Under the pieces are notes generated by a model. It had not been told where the DNA came from. It did no database searches and worked only from the letters and a program-made list of their open reading frames with translations. Shown piece after piece: positions 43,494 to 52,050 of a stretch of DNA of 64,000 nucleotides. Made by a program: the position numbers and the translations under genes. Numbering within the stretch: position 1 is the stretch's first letter; each line of letters starts with the position of its first letter. Source of the stretch: Terrimonas ginsenosidimutans (GTDB taxonomy: Bacteria; Bacteroidota; Bacteroidia; Chitinophagales; Chitinophagaceae); contig NZ_JAKLTR010000003.1 in assembly GCF_022012415.1 (NCBI RefSeq), positions 248,001-312,000 on the forward strand, given 5' to 3'.

Positions 43494-44132
43494 ATGATAC
43501 AGATCTTAATCGTGGATGATCATCCGCTTGTTATTGACGGAGTGAAGATGATGGTACAGCACGAGTCCTGGCTTAATATTGCCGGTGCTGCCCGGTCTGG
43601 AAAAGAGGCGCTGGAATTTCTGGAAGAACAGCCTGGGGTGGATGTTATCCTGCTTGATATTAATCTTCCGGATATGGACGGGTTGCACATCTGTGACCTG
43701 ATCCGTGGCAAAAACAAAACGGTTAAGATCCTTGGGCTTACCTCTCTTAATGAGGCAGGCATTATTACTCAGCTTATCCGTAAAGGTGGTAATGGATACC
43801 TGCTGAAGAATATGGAAGCACCCGAGCTGATCGAGGCGATCAATGTGGTCATGGATGGCGGCACTTATCTCAGCAAGGCGGCTAATGAAAAGATCATTCA
43901 GCAATTACAGGTGCATGATATTCCTTCAAAAGAAGTTCCTTCCTTAACAAGACGGGAGAAAGACATCCTCGAATTATTGATGAAGGGCATGACCAGCCAG
44001 GAGATCGCAGCGACTTTATTTCTCAGTAGTTACACGATCGATACGCACCGGAAGAATATGCTGCAGAAGTTCAATGTGCGGAATACGCAATCACTGATCA
44101 ACGTGGTGCGGGGCCTGGGTATACTCCCCTGA
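43494..44132 (+). CDS. NarL/FixJ-type response regulator
   Basis: 212 residues. N-terminal receiver with phospho-acceptor Asp55 (VILLD in VDVILLDINLPD) and acidic pair Asp8/Asp9; C-terminal LuxR-type helix-turn-helix from about 148 (LTRREKDILELLMKGMTSQEIAATLFLSSYTIDTHRKNML). Cotranscribed with the TPR kinase and almost certainly its substrate. The target genes are not known; the divergent lectin/cytolysin-like operon is a candidate. Confidence 0.93.
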   Translation: MIQILIVDDHPLVIDGVKMMVQHESWLNIAGAARSGKEALEFLEEQPGVDVILLDINLPDMDGLHICDLIRGKNKTVKILGLTSLNEAGIITQLIRKGGNGYLLKNMEAPELIEAINVVMDGGTYLSKAANEKIIQQLQVHDIPSKEVPSLTRREKDILELLMKGMTSQEIAATLFLSSYTIDTHRKNMLQKFNVRNTQSLINVVRGLGILP

Positions 44133-44146
44133 TACAGGTTCTTTGC

Positions 44147-44163
44147 ACCCTTTGCGATACTGA
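44147..44163. repeat. Single arm of the GCAAAG hairpin family
   Basis: CCTTTGCGATACTGATC is identical to the right edge of the 4824-4932 hairpin but has no partner arm nearby. It lies between the response regulator and the GH127-like gene. Confidence 0.6.
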
Positions 44164-44242
44164 TCAGGGCGTTCTTCTTAGATCATGATCCTGGCAATAA
44201 GTCGGTCTGAATTCATACCTTCAGTAAAACGAATTCCCTCCT

Positions 44243-46759
44243 ATGATGTTTGCTATAAAAAGGATTGGATCGATCTTTATTGCCGGTATTATTTCTGTTG
44301 CCGGTAACTCTCAAACGAATATCCATTTTAACAGAGCGCCCCTTCAACCCGGTGCACATATTCAATTGCCGCTCGGCTCGATCAAAGCAAAAGGCTGGCT
44401 GCTGCATCAACTCGAACTTCAACGTGATGGCGCTACCGGCCATGCAGAAGAATTATATCCCGGGAAAAATGATCTAGGCAAAGATGCGGACTGGCTTGGA
44501 GGCGACGGCACATCATGGGAGAAAGCCCCCTACTACCTGAAGGGCCTGATAGCTCTTGCTTATACACTGGATGACTCCACACTGAAAAGCAGGGCGCAGA
44601 AGTGGATCGACCACACACTGGATCATCAGCAGGAGAATGGATTGTTTGGTCCCGTAAAAATGAAAGACTGGTGGCCGCGTATGCCTTTTATGTACGCATT
44701 GCAGAGTTATTATGAAGCAACCGCTGATAAGCGCGTGATCCCCTTCCTGTCAAAATATTTCAAATACGAATTTGCAGCCCTCGATCAGGATCCATTGCGT
44801 GACTGGGGCCGATCCCGTGCCGCTGATAATATGGAAATGGTATTGTGGCTATATAATCAAACGGGAGAGAAATTTTTGCTGAAGCTTGCGGAGAAACTAA
44901 AAACACAAGCGTACCCCTGGGCGGATATCCATCAAAAGAATCAATTCTTTTATAACGGAAGTGATTTTCACACGCGCCATATGGTAAGTGTTGGTCAGGC
45001 GCTGAAATTTCCGGCCATTTATTCACAACTGGATTCTTCCTCTTATTACAGGGATGCGATGAAGAAGGGTATTGCTTATCTCTTGCGCGATCATGGTCAG
45101 CCGCAGGGACTGGCTTCGGGTACGGAAATGGCGGCAGGACGGAGTTCTGTTCAGGGGGTTGAGACATGTACGGTGGTGGAATGGATGCAAAGCCTTGAAA
45201 CGGCCTATCGTATTTTGCATGATGCGGAGCTAGGCGATCAGTTGGAGAAGATCGCCTTCAATGCTTTACCCGCACAATTCAACCGAGACTTTAAAAATCA
45301 CTCTTATTATACGCTGCCAAACCAGGTACAAAGTTTACCCGGGCCACATGGGTTTAACCAGGATTATGGCAATGGTATTGTGCCAGGTGCGTACTCCGGG
45401 TTTCCCTGTTGCCGTTATAATATGCATATGGGATGGCCATATTTGGTTAAGAATAGCTGGAGTGCTACACCGGATGGAGGTCTGGCCGCAACTATTTATG
45501 CACCCATGGAAGTTTCAGCTATCGTGGCAAAGAATGTTAAGCTGAAAATTGATGAAGAGACCAACTATCCCTTTGGAGAGCAGATCCGGCTACATTTTTC
45601 CTTATCCCGCCCGGCATCATTCCCAGTGTATCTGCGCGTGCCTGGCTGGTGCAATGATCCGGTGATCGCTATCAACGGTAAGGCACTGCGCGATATTAAG
45701 AGCGGAGAGATCGTGAAGATCAACAGGAAGTGGAATGACAAAGATGTGGTTGTGTTGAATTTTCCGATGAATGTGAGCATTCAACCGCAGGTGAATAATG
45801 GTGTAAGTATAGAACGGGGCTCACTCGTTTATGCCTTGAAGATAAAAGAAGATGTGAAGATCGGTCGTGAGTTCGCCCTAAAGGGCTTTTTCGAGACGGA
45901 GATCACACCCGGCTCCCCCTGGAATTATGGGCTGTTGCTTTCTCCGGGTAACACAGGTGATATTAAAGTGGAAAAAGCTGCCATGCCTGTAAATCCATTT
46001 GTCCAGGAAACAACACCTGTTACGTTGAAAGTGCAGGGGAAAAGAATTCCGGCATGGACGATCGATTATAATAATACGGCGGCTATGGAAGTTCCATTCA
46101 GCCCGGTGACTTCAACCGAACAAACAGAAGAAATTACGCTGGTTCCTTTTGGCGCGGAAAGTCTACGGCTCAGTATCTTTCCAACCATCGGTACACCAGC
46201 TTTTGAAACGCGATACTATCAGCAAAGTTTTGATGACAACACGAGTACTGGCTGGATAATGTATGGAGGCGGATGGTATTGCAAAGAGGAGAAATTACAC
46301 GTGGTGGCAAATGAAGATGGCGGATCAGGACCTGGTTCGAAAATCATCCAGACGGGTACAAAGTTCTCTGATTTTGAATATACAGCAGACATCAGTATAA
46401 ATGCGGGTGGGGGAGACGCCGGATTATTGTTCAGGGTTACTGATGCGGCGGTTGGGGCCGACTTATACAAGGGATATTATCTTGGATTCAATGCCGAAAC
46501 CGGAACGATACAGTTAGGCAAGGTCAGCAACAAACAATGGATCATGATTTCCTCGGTGAAGTATCCGCTGGCACTGAATAAAACGTTCAAGGTAAAGCTG
46601 GTTGCCGTTGATGACAGGTTTGAGGTATTTATGGATGATTCGAAAGAAACCGTACTGACTGCAACGGACAGGCATTACGGTTCCGGAAGCATTGGACTTA
46701 GAGCGTACAAAGCGTTGATGACGGTAGATAATATCCTGGTGAAAGCTGTGAAACCATGA
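44243..46759 (+). CDS. GH127-like beta-L-arabinofuranosidase with C-terminal ConA-like domain
   Basis: 838 residues, short N-terminal signal. The catalytic part (about 30-640) matches the DUF1680/GH127 family. The zinc/cysteine site is recognisable: Glu295 (SGTEMAAG), Glu307 and Cys309 (GVETCTVVEW), and the Cys389-Cys390 pair (FPCCRYNMHMGWP); in HypBA1 the corresponding cysteine is the nucleophile. Residues from about 670 form a concanavalin A-like (DUF1080/LamG-type) sandwich (GWIMYGGGWYC to VDNILVKAV). Likely exported and acts on arabinose-containing glycans; no SusC/SusD genes are nearby. Start could also be the second Met. Confidence 0.82.
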   Translation: MMFAIKRIGSIFIAGIISVAGNSQTNIHFNRAPLQPGAHIQLPLGSIKAKGWLLHQLELQRDGATGHAEELYPGKNDLGKDADWLGGDGTSWEKAPYYLKGLIALAYTLDDSTLKSRAQKWIDHTLDHQQENGLFGPVKMKDWWPRMPFMYALQSYYEATADKRVIPFLSKYFKYEFAALDQDPLRDWGRSRAADNMEMVLWLYNQTGEKFLLKLAEKLKTQAYPWADIHQKNQFFYNGSDFHTRHMVSVGQALKFPAIYSQLDSSSYYRDAMKKGIAYLLRDHGQPQGLASGTEMAAGRSSVQGVETCTVVEWMQSLETAYRILHDAELGDQLEKIAFNALPAQFNRDFKNHSYYTLPNQVQSLPGPHGFNQDYGNGIVPGAYSGFPCCRYNMHMGWPYLVKNSWSATPDGGLAATIYAPMEVSAIVAKNVKLKIDEETNYPFGEQIRLHFSLSRPASFPVYLRVPGWCNDPVIAINGKALRDIKSGEIVKINRKWNDKDVVVLNFPMNVSIQPQVNNGVSIERGSLVYALKIKEDVKIGREFALKGFFETEITPGSPWNYGLLLSPGNTGDIKVEKAAMPVNPFVQETTPVTLKVQGKRIPAWTIDYNNTAAMEVPFSPVTSTEQTEEITLVPFGAESLRLSIFPTIGTPAFETRYYQQSFDDNTSTGWIMYGGGWYCKEEKLHVVANEDGGSGPGSKIIQTGTKFSDFEYTADISINAGGGDAGLLFRVTDAAVGADLYKGYYLGFNAETGTIQLGKVSNKQWIMISSVKYPLALNKTFKVKLVAVDDRFEVFMDDSKETVLTATDRHYGSGSIGLRAYKALMTVDNILVKAVKP

Positions 46760-46766
46760 TAGGCAT

Positions 46767-46825
46767 CTGGCAGTCTGGTGCATATTTTATTCGCCGCGCC
46801 CGCCGCATTCCTCGTTACTGCCAGC
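46767..46825. repeat. Hairpin after the GH127 gene with GCC-rich interior
   Basis: CTGGCAGT (about 46769-46776) and ACTGCCAG (about 46817-46824) are complementary and enclose TTCGCCGCGCCCGCCGC, a relative of the family D arms (GCGGCGGACGCGGCGAA). It is a decayed copy between convergent genes. Confidence 0.5.
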
Positions 46826-46849
46826 TAAACTTATCGATTACAACCACTG

Positions 46850-47722
46850 TTATTTCTTCAGAATAAAACGTACTGTTTCATTTATGGCTTCTTCCGCTTC
46901 TGCATGCCCGGCAGCCCAGTATCCTCCGAGGTGATCTTTGCCTGCAAGATCAACCCGCTTCACCGTAACTTTTGCCTGCGTTAGTTTTTCATATAATTGA
47001 TCTCCATGCGGCTTCAAAACATCTTTCTCTGATGTGACGATCAGCGTTGGAGGAAATACAGAAAAATTGCTTGCAACCAGCGGTGATATCAATGAGTCAT
47101 TTGCCGGCTTGCCCCCCAGGTATAGTTGGGTAACCATTCCATACAGTCCCCCACCCGGGTTGCGCAGATCGAGCGCCGGATTGATCAGTACGAGATTGCT
47201 GACCGGTATCGCTGCGGCATTTTTAATTACAAGGGCAGCTGCGAGCAGCCCTCCGCCACTATCGCCTAGTATGGTCAGTTTTTTTGCGTCTCCTCCAAAT
47301 TTGCCTGCATTCTTCACGATCCATTCAAGTACGGTATTACAATCATTCAGGCCAACAGGATAAGGAGCTTCGGGCGGCTTGCGGTAATCCAACGCGATAA
47401 CGATTGAACCTGTTTTGTTGGCCAGCAAGCGACTGATATTGTCATGTGTATTCAGGTCGCCGGCAACCAGTGCTCCCCCATGGATCAGGAAAACGATGGG
47501 AAGAGCGTTATTCTTTGAAGGACTGTATACCCTGACCGGAATTGTATCAGCGCCGGTCCACACAGGAATGTTCTGCACACTTTCTACTTTTTGACCCTGA
47601 ATATTGAAGCCATAGATCTCACCCGCAATAGCCTGCCGAACATCATTGATTGAGGGAGCTTGAGCGTTCGCGTAATGAGCATTTAGAATAAGAAGCAGAA
47701 CGCCGAGTAATGTTTTTCTCAT
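46850..47722 (-). CDS. Secreted alpha/beta hydrolase, HSL-type esterase (short form)
   Basis: 290 residues with a signal peptide (MRKTLLGVLLLILNAHYANA). Oxyanion motif HGG (81-83), nucleophile elbow GDSGGG with Ser155, Asp234 (SEKDVL) and His264 (GKDHLGG). Closest to the short carboxylesterases of the HSL group. It is shorter than the esterase at 34151-35224 and only moderately similar, so a recent duplication is unlikely. Convergent with the GH127 gene. Confidence 0.87.
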   Translation of the reverse strand: MRKTLLGVLLLILNAHYANAQAPSINDVRQAIAGEIYGFNIQGQKVESVQNIPVWTGADTIPVRVYSPSKNNALPIVFLIHGGALVAGDLNTHDNISRLLANKTGSIVIALDYRKPPEAPYPVGLNDCNTVLEWIVKNAGKFGGDAKKLTILGDSGGGLLAAALVIKNAAAIPVSNLVLINPALDLRNPGGGLYGMVTQLYLGGKPANDSLISPLVASNFSVFPPTLIVTSEKDVLKPHGDQLYEKLTQAKVTVKRVDLAGKDHLGGYWAAGHAEAEEAINETVRFILKK

Positions 47723-47964
47723 GTGATTAATCTGATGATATTCCTAAATATAGTTCATCAGGGCGAACGAATTTATAATGTACGTCTACTAAATGTGATG
47801 ACCGGGCTCCGGGATGCCTGTCACTTCAAAAGCCGGATCCATTTAGAAAGAACTGGCCCAACGCAACTAAAACTAAACAGGTAGACAGTCAGGCTATTTT
47901 TATTTGTATTTGAAAATCAAATCATTAAGACGCTTTCAGGGAGAAGCCCAATAATTTATTTGGC

Positions 47965-47995
47965 TACTATCTTTATAGTACTATTTTTATAGTAC
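47965..47995 (+). promoter_or_regulatory. BlaI-type operator cluster
   Basis: Three half-sites overlap: TACTAT-CTTT-ATAGTA (47965-47980) and GTACTAT-TTTT-ATAGTAC (47978-47995), each a perfect inverted repeat. They resemble BlaI/MecI operators (TACTA/TAGTA words) and lie 15 nt before the blaI-like start, so autoregulation is likely. Confidence 0.7.
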
Positions 47996-48009
47996 GAAAA
48001 ACATGGTAG

Positions 48010-48381
48010 ATGTCTTTAAAAGAATTAACAAAGGCCGAGGAAGCCGTGATGAAGCAGGTTTGGCATTTGCAGAAAGCAACTGTCAAGGAGATCGCCGCAT
48101 TGATGCCTGATCCAAAGCCAGCCTATACAACAGTGGCTACCGTTTTAAAAGTGCTGAAGGATAAAGGCTTTGTTGAGGCTGGATCTGCCGGCAATGTGCT
48201 TACCTATTTCCCGTTGGTAAAAGAGGACGACTATCGCCGCTTTGCATTTGACAAAGTGTTCAGCACATACTTCGATGGTTCCTATGAGAATCTTGTATCC
48301 TTCCTGGTAGAAGAGAAAAGGCTTGATGAAGGAGCCTATCAGCGCTTGCTTGAAGCGGCAAAAAAACTAAAAAAGAAATAG
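48010..48381 (+). CDS. BlaI/MecI/CopY-family repressor
   Basis: 123 residues of the winged-helix BlaI family: LTKAEEAVMKQVWHL, then TVKEIAALMP and the recognition helix YTTVATVLKVLKDKGFVE, followed by a C-terminal dimer/cleavage helix. Members repress target operons until their partner protease BlaR1 acts. The M56 gene begins one base after this stop and the operator cluster is upstream. The regulated target beyond the pair is unknown; no beta-lactamase is in the window. Confidence 0.92.
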   Translation: MSLKELTKAEEAVMKQVWHLQKATVKEIAALMPDPKPAYTTVATVLKVLKDKGFVEAGSAGNVLTYFPLVKEDDYRRFAFDKVFSTYFDGSYENLVSFLVEEKRLDEGAYQRLLEAAKKLKKK

Positions 48382-48382
48382 T

Positions 48383-49783
48383 ATGGCGATCTGTTGGTAC
48401 CTGCTGGAAGCAAATATTTATCTGTCGGTCGCATATCTCTTTTATGCGCTTTTGCTGAAGAGATATACGTTCTTTCAACAGCATCGTTATTACCTGTTAT
48501 TTGTTTCTTTTTTCTGTTTTATCATCCCACTGATCAGTTGGAAAGGCAGGGATGCAGGCAAGCTGATCGGGGCGACGCAGGATATCATGGATCCGCTGCT
48601 TTCCGGAGTTCCCGGTGCTTTTCCGGTAACTACCCAGTCGGATTTTTTACTGTCATTCACTGGAACAGATCTGTTGTTGATATTGTTTTGCTTTATAGTA
48701 CTCCTGAATATTGCCCGCCTGATCTACGGCGTGATCAGGATCGTGCTGCTGCATCATCGCGCCGAAAAAGTGATACAAGATGGCATGACGATAGCGTTGC
48801 TCCCCCGGCAGCATACCGTCTTTTCTTTTTTCAGCTGGATATTTTCACATCAATCTTTTGTGCATGATCGTTTGATCCGGGAACATGAGATGATCCATGT
48901 AAAGGAATTACATAGTGTGGATGTTTTATGGTTCGAATTGGTCAGGGCTATTAACTGGTTTAATCCAGTATCGTATCTTTTACTAAAAAGTGCAAAGATC
49001 AATCATGAATTCATTGTAGATGCAAAGCTTGCTGAAAGAAATGATCCTTATGCTTACGCGGTGATGCTGATCACGCATGCGCGCGCTCATTCGTTAGATC
49101 TTACACATGCTGCATTTGCTTCAAATCAGCTGGAAGCGCGTATGGGCAGGATGCTCGCTGAAAGATCATCACGCTCTTCGCGGGGATCACTCCTGCTGCT
49201 TTTCCCGGTGTTGATGCCGCTGATCTTTTTTTCCGTATTTAAACTGGATAAAAGTTATGCATTGCTGACGATACGGGAGGCTGATCAATTACCTGCTGTT
49301 GCCTATCAGGGTAACATGGACAAGGATGAGCCTTTATATCCGGACACTGATGTTAAAGGCATAAGTGGCGATAGCCATATCGATACCATTCCGGAAAAAG
49401 TAAGGAGATCTTCCAATGCGAAAAGAAAAACGCCTTCGCCAGGTAAGCAAACAACCGCTGTAAAAGATCCCCTGCTAAAGGAGAAAAAGGACTTGGCCGT
49501 GGCTTCACTGTATCAATCTTCAAGTGAGCAGTATCGGGAACCTGACGATCAATCCCATAATATGGAGAACAGACCGGTGAAAGGGAAGAAGGTGTCGGTC
49601 TATGGGAAGTATGCTGCGCTTGCGAGTGCGGATACAACAGCTGACCATTATAAAAATCTTCGGAGGGCTGTTTCTGTGTATCCAGAAAGTCGTTATGCAA
49701 AACAGTCTGACAACGGCACGAACAAATTTGTCAATGCTGTAAGTTTATTTGATTCAACCAAAGTCAAAAGCGCTTTTCCATAA
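48383..49783 (+). CDS. BlaR1-like M56 metallopeptidase
   Basis: 466 residues. Four predicted membrane helices (about 11-26, 37-53, 95-122 and 265-283), the zinc motif HEMIH (168-172) in the third loop, then a long charged hydrophilic C-terminus (about 290-466). It lacks the penicillin-binding sensor domain of true BlaR1, as is usual for Bacteroidota M56 proteins, so the inducing signal need not be a beta-lactam. Cotranscribed with the BlaI-like repressor. Confidence 0.9.
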   Translation: MAICWYLLEANIYLSVAYLFYALLLKRYTFFQQHRYYLLFVSFFCFIIPLISWKGRDAGKLIGATQDIMDPLLSGVPGAFPVTTQSDFLLSFTGTDLLLILFCFIVLLNIARLIYGVIRIVLLHHRAEKVIQDGMTIALLPRQHTVFSFFSWIFSHQSFVHDRLIREHEMIHVKELHSVDVLWFELVRAINWFNPVSYLLLKSAKINHEFIVDAKLAERNDPYAYAVMLITHARAHSLDLTHAAFASNQLEARMGRMLAERSSRSSRGSLLLLFPVLMPLIFFSVFKLDKSYALLTIREADQLPAVAYQGNMDKDEPLYPDTDVKGISGDSHIDTIPEKVRRSSNAKRKTPSPGKQTTAVKDPLLKEKKDLAVASLYQSSSEQYREPDDQSHNMENRPVKGKKVSVYGKYAALASADTTADHYKNLRRAVSVYPESRYAKQSDNGTNKFVNAVSLFDSTKVKSAFP

Positions 49784-49906
49784 GGCTGCCATAATATTAT
49801 TCATCAATTTTCAAGTTAATGTGCTGCATTCATTCAGGCTGCCCGGGGCGGTCTGGAGGGATCCTGTTGCCCTGAACTATCATCTTCTAACATAATATCA
49901 ATCACT

Positions 49907-51859
49907 ATGCTTTTAACAAAGAAACGCAGGTTTGCAGAACCTTGCGAAAGACCTTCTATTGCCTTTAATTGGAGAACGATCAAAAAGCCCGTACAAATAT
50001 GTTGCCTGTTTATGTTGTTATCTCTCCAGGTTGTGTCTCAAACCCTAAAGGTGTTGCCATTGCAGCCATCACCCGGTGATACGATTGAGATCAGCTATGA
50101 TCCTACGGGTGGAGCGTTGGAGAGTGATCCACTTACTTCCTGCCGGATATTGCTCTACAGTGATTTTCAGATGAACTCCAGGAAGGTCCCACTCGTAAAG
50201 GATAATGGTGTATACAAGGCGTTTGTTCCTACCGATTCGTTGGCGCAACTCATTGCATTTTCTTTCTCAGCAGAAAAGAAAACCGACAGGGAAACCAATG
50301 GCATTACCAGGTTTTACCGGAATGGTAAAACGGTGGAAGGGGCCTACTACCTCACCGCAGAACTCTATCTTGGCCAGTCTGGCAAGAATCTGTTTGGCTT
50401 TGATAAAGAATATGCAAAAGCAATATCATTTTATGAAAAGGAAAGGGAGTTTCATCCGGATGGTAAGTTCCGCATTTCCGTGATCCAGGGGTATTTGAAA
50501 TGTCTGCTGAAAGCAGATTCTGTTCATGCCGTCAGGGAAGCCAATGCATTGCTGGACTCTGTAAATAGCAAGGGAAAATTAACTGATCTTGATATGCTCT
50601 TTAAGTTCCGGGTATATGAGGCCATCAATCAGGGCGAGGCTGCACAGAAAACACTTGCCGATCTGCAAAAAGCATATCCCAGCAGCCCGGTGATCTTTTC
50701 CCGGAGGTACAAAGAAGTGGTCAGCCCACAGCCTGCAGAAGAAATGGAAACGCTCGCTCTTGCATTGATCGCGGATTATAACATGATCAATGGTGCGGAG
50801 TTCAATTATTTCCTGCCATCGGTCTATGGGGAACTTTGTAAGCAGTATAGTAAAGAATTGAACCTGGAAAAGTTCCATGAATATCTGAGTAAACTGACCA
50901 ATCCTGCAGCGATTGCGTACAACTGCCATCTGGCGGCGATCTCATTACTTGAAGCCGGTCAGGAGATCAGTGAGGCGGAAAAGTTAGGCAGGAGAAGTAT
51001 AGAACTGGCGGATTCATCCGGTTTGGAGAAAAGCAATCCAATGCAGTACGGCGGGTACCTGTCTGTATTGGGTGAAGCATTACTGAAACAACAGCGCGAC
51101 AAAGAGTCGTTACTTTATCTTTCGAAAGCACATGCCTTGTCAAAAGGCGCATCTCCGGAGATCGATTTATTGTACGCGACTTCGCTGGCGCGCGATAAGC
51201 AATTTCAAATTGCGCTTCCTTTCTTTGAGTCATCTATCCAGCATGCTGAGGTTGATTCTGCTTTAAAGAAATTGTTTCATGATACCTGGCTGGCCGTTCA
51301 TGGGAACGATGATAAGTTCCAGTGGACGCTTGACACATTACTGGCAAGATCGGCGGCAAATAGAAAAGAGGTACTTAAAAAAGAGATGCTGAATGAAAAA
51401 GCTCCATCATTTCAACTGAAAGATCTGCAGGGGAAAAGAGTTGGTCTCGAACAGTTGAAGGGTAAAATTGTTGTCCTCGATTTCTGGGCCGACTGGTGCG
51501 TTCCCTGCAAAATGGCGTTCCCGGGGATGCAACAACTATTGGATCTTTACGATAAAGATAAAGATGTCGTAATCCTTTTCATTCACACACTGGACAACTT
51601 TGCTGTCGATCTCAAACCTAAAATAAAAAAGTACCTGCAAGACAGGAAGTTTTCTTTTCGTGTACTCATGGACGAACGTTTGAAGAACGATGTCAGTTCT
51701 TACCAGGTCGCAACTCCTTACGGCATAAAAGCACTGCCGCAAAAGATCATCATCGATAGAAACGGCATCATCCGCTTCCGTTCAACCGGCTACGAAGGTT
51801 CCTCGGAAAAACTTGTCTCCAAAATGAAGGACATGATCGAACTGACCCGCATGTTGTAA
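49907..51859 (+). CDS. TPR-containing thioredoxin-like (TlpA-type) protein
   Basis: 650 residues. A positively charged N-terminus and hydrophobic stretch (KPVQICCLFMLLSLQVV, about 27-43) act as a signal or anchor, a beta-rich region follows, then helical TPR-like repeats (150-460) and a C-terminal TlpA/AhpC-type thioredoxin domain with active site WCVPC (530-534). It resembles Bacteroidota periplasmic thiol-disulfide oxidoreductases. Whether the ATG at 49907 is the true start is not certain. The gene follows the M56 gene at 123 bp and is followed by a strong terminator. Confidence 0.85.
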   Translation: MLLTKKRRFAEPCERPSIAFNWRTIKKPVQICCLFMLLSLQVVSQTLKVLPLQPSPGDTIEISYDPTGGALESDPLTSCRILLYSDFQMNSRKVPLVKDNGVYKAFVPTDSLAQLIAFSFSAEKKTDRETNGITRFYRNGKTVEGAYYLTAELYLGQSGKNLFGFDKEYAKAISFYEKEREFHPDGKFRISVIQGYLKCLLKADSVHAVREANALLDSVNSKGKLTDLDMLFKFRVYEAINQGEAAQKTLADLQKAYPSSPVIFSRRYKEVVSPQPAEEMETLALALIADYNMINGAEFNYFLPSVYGELCKQYSKELNLEKFHEYLSKLTNPAAIAYNCHLAAISLLEAGQEISEAEKLGRRSIELADSSGLEKSNPMQYGGYLSVLGEALLKQQRDKESLLYLSKAHALSKGASPEIDLLYATSLARDKQFQIALPFFESSIQHAEVDSALKKLFHDTWLAVHGNDDKFQWTLDTLLARSAANRKEVLKKEMLNEKAPSFQLKDLQGKRVGLEQLKGKIVVLDFWADWCVPCKMAFPGMQQLLDLYDKDKDVVILFIHTLDNFAVDLKPKIKKYLQDRKFSFRVLMDERLKNDVSSYQVATPYGIKALPQKIIIDRNGIIRFRSTGYEGSSEKLVSKMKDMIELTRML

Positions 51860-51888
51860 GCGCAGTGATGTGAACCGCTCCCTCAAAA

Positions 51889-51924
51889 TGAAAAAGGCTG
51901 CACCAACCGGTGCAGCCTTTTTCA
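51889..51924. terminator. Bidirectional terminator after the TlpA-like gene
   Basis: 16-bp stem: TGAAAAAGGCTGCACC (51889-51904), loop AACC, and its complement (51909-51924). A- and T-runs are on both sides. It serves the TlpA-like gene and possibly the convergent M16 gene. A similar stem sits next to the 10-bp array at 28709. Confidence 0.9.
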
Positions 51925-51940
51925 TATCTAAAACACTATT

Positions 51941-52050
51941 CGCGTTCATTCGCGGCAATTCGTGTTCATTCGCGTCCATTCGCGGCAATTCGTGTCCATT
52001 CGCGGCAATTCGTGTCCATTCGCGGCAATTCGTGTCCATTCGCGTCCTTG
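51941..52050. repeat. 10-bp tandem array (copy 3, reverse orientation)
   Basis: Eleven 10-bp units such as CGCGTCCATT and CGCGGCAATT / CGTGTCCATT in exact register over 110 bp, the reverse complement of the array unit at 6831 and 28746. The array ends on the base before the M16 stop codon (TTA at 52051-52053). Confidence 0.93.

Noticed and set aside
51941-52050. 10-bp array as a CRISPR array
   Set aside because: Units are contiguous, 10 bp long, without spacers, and no cas genes are near.
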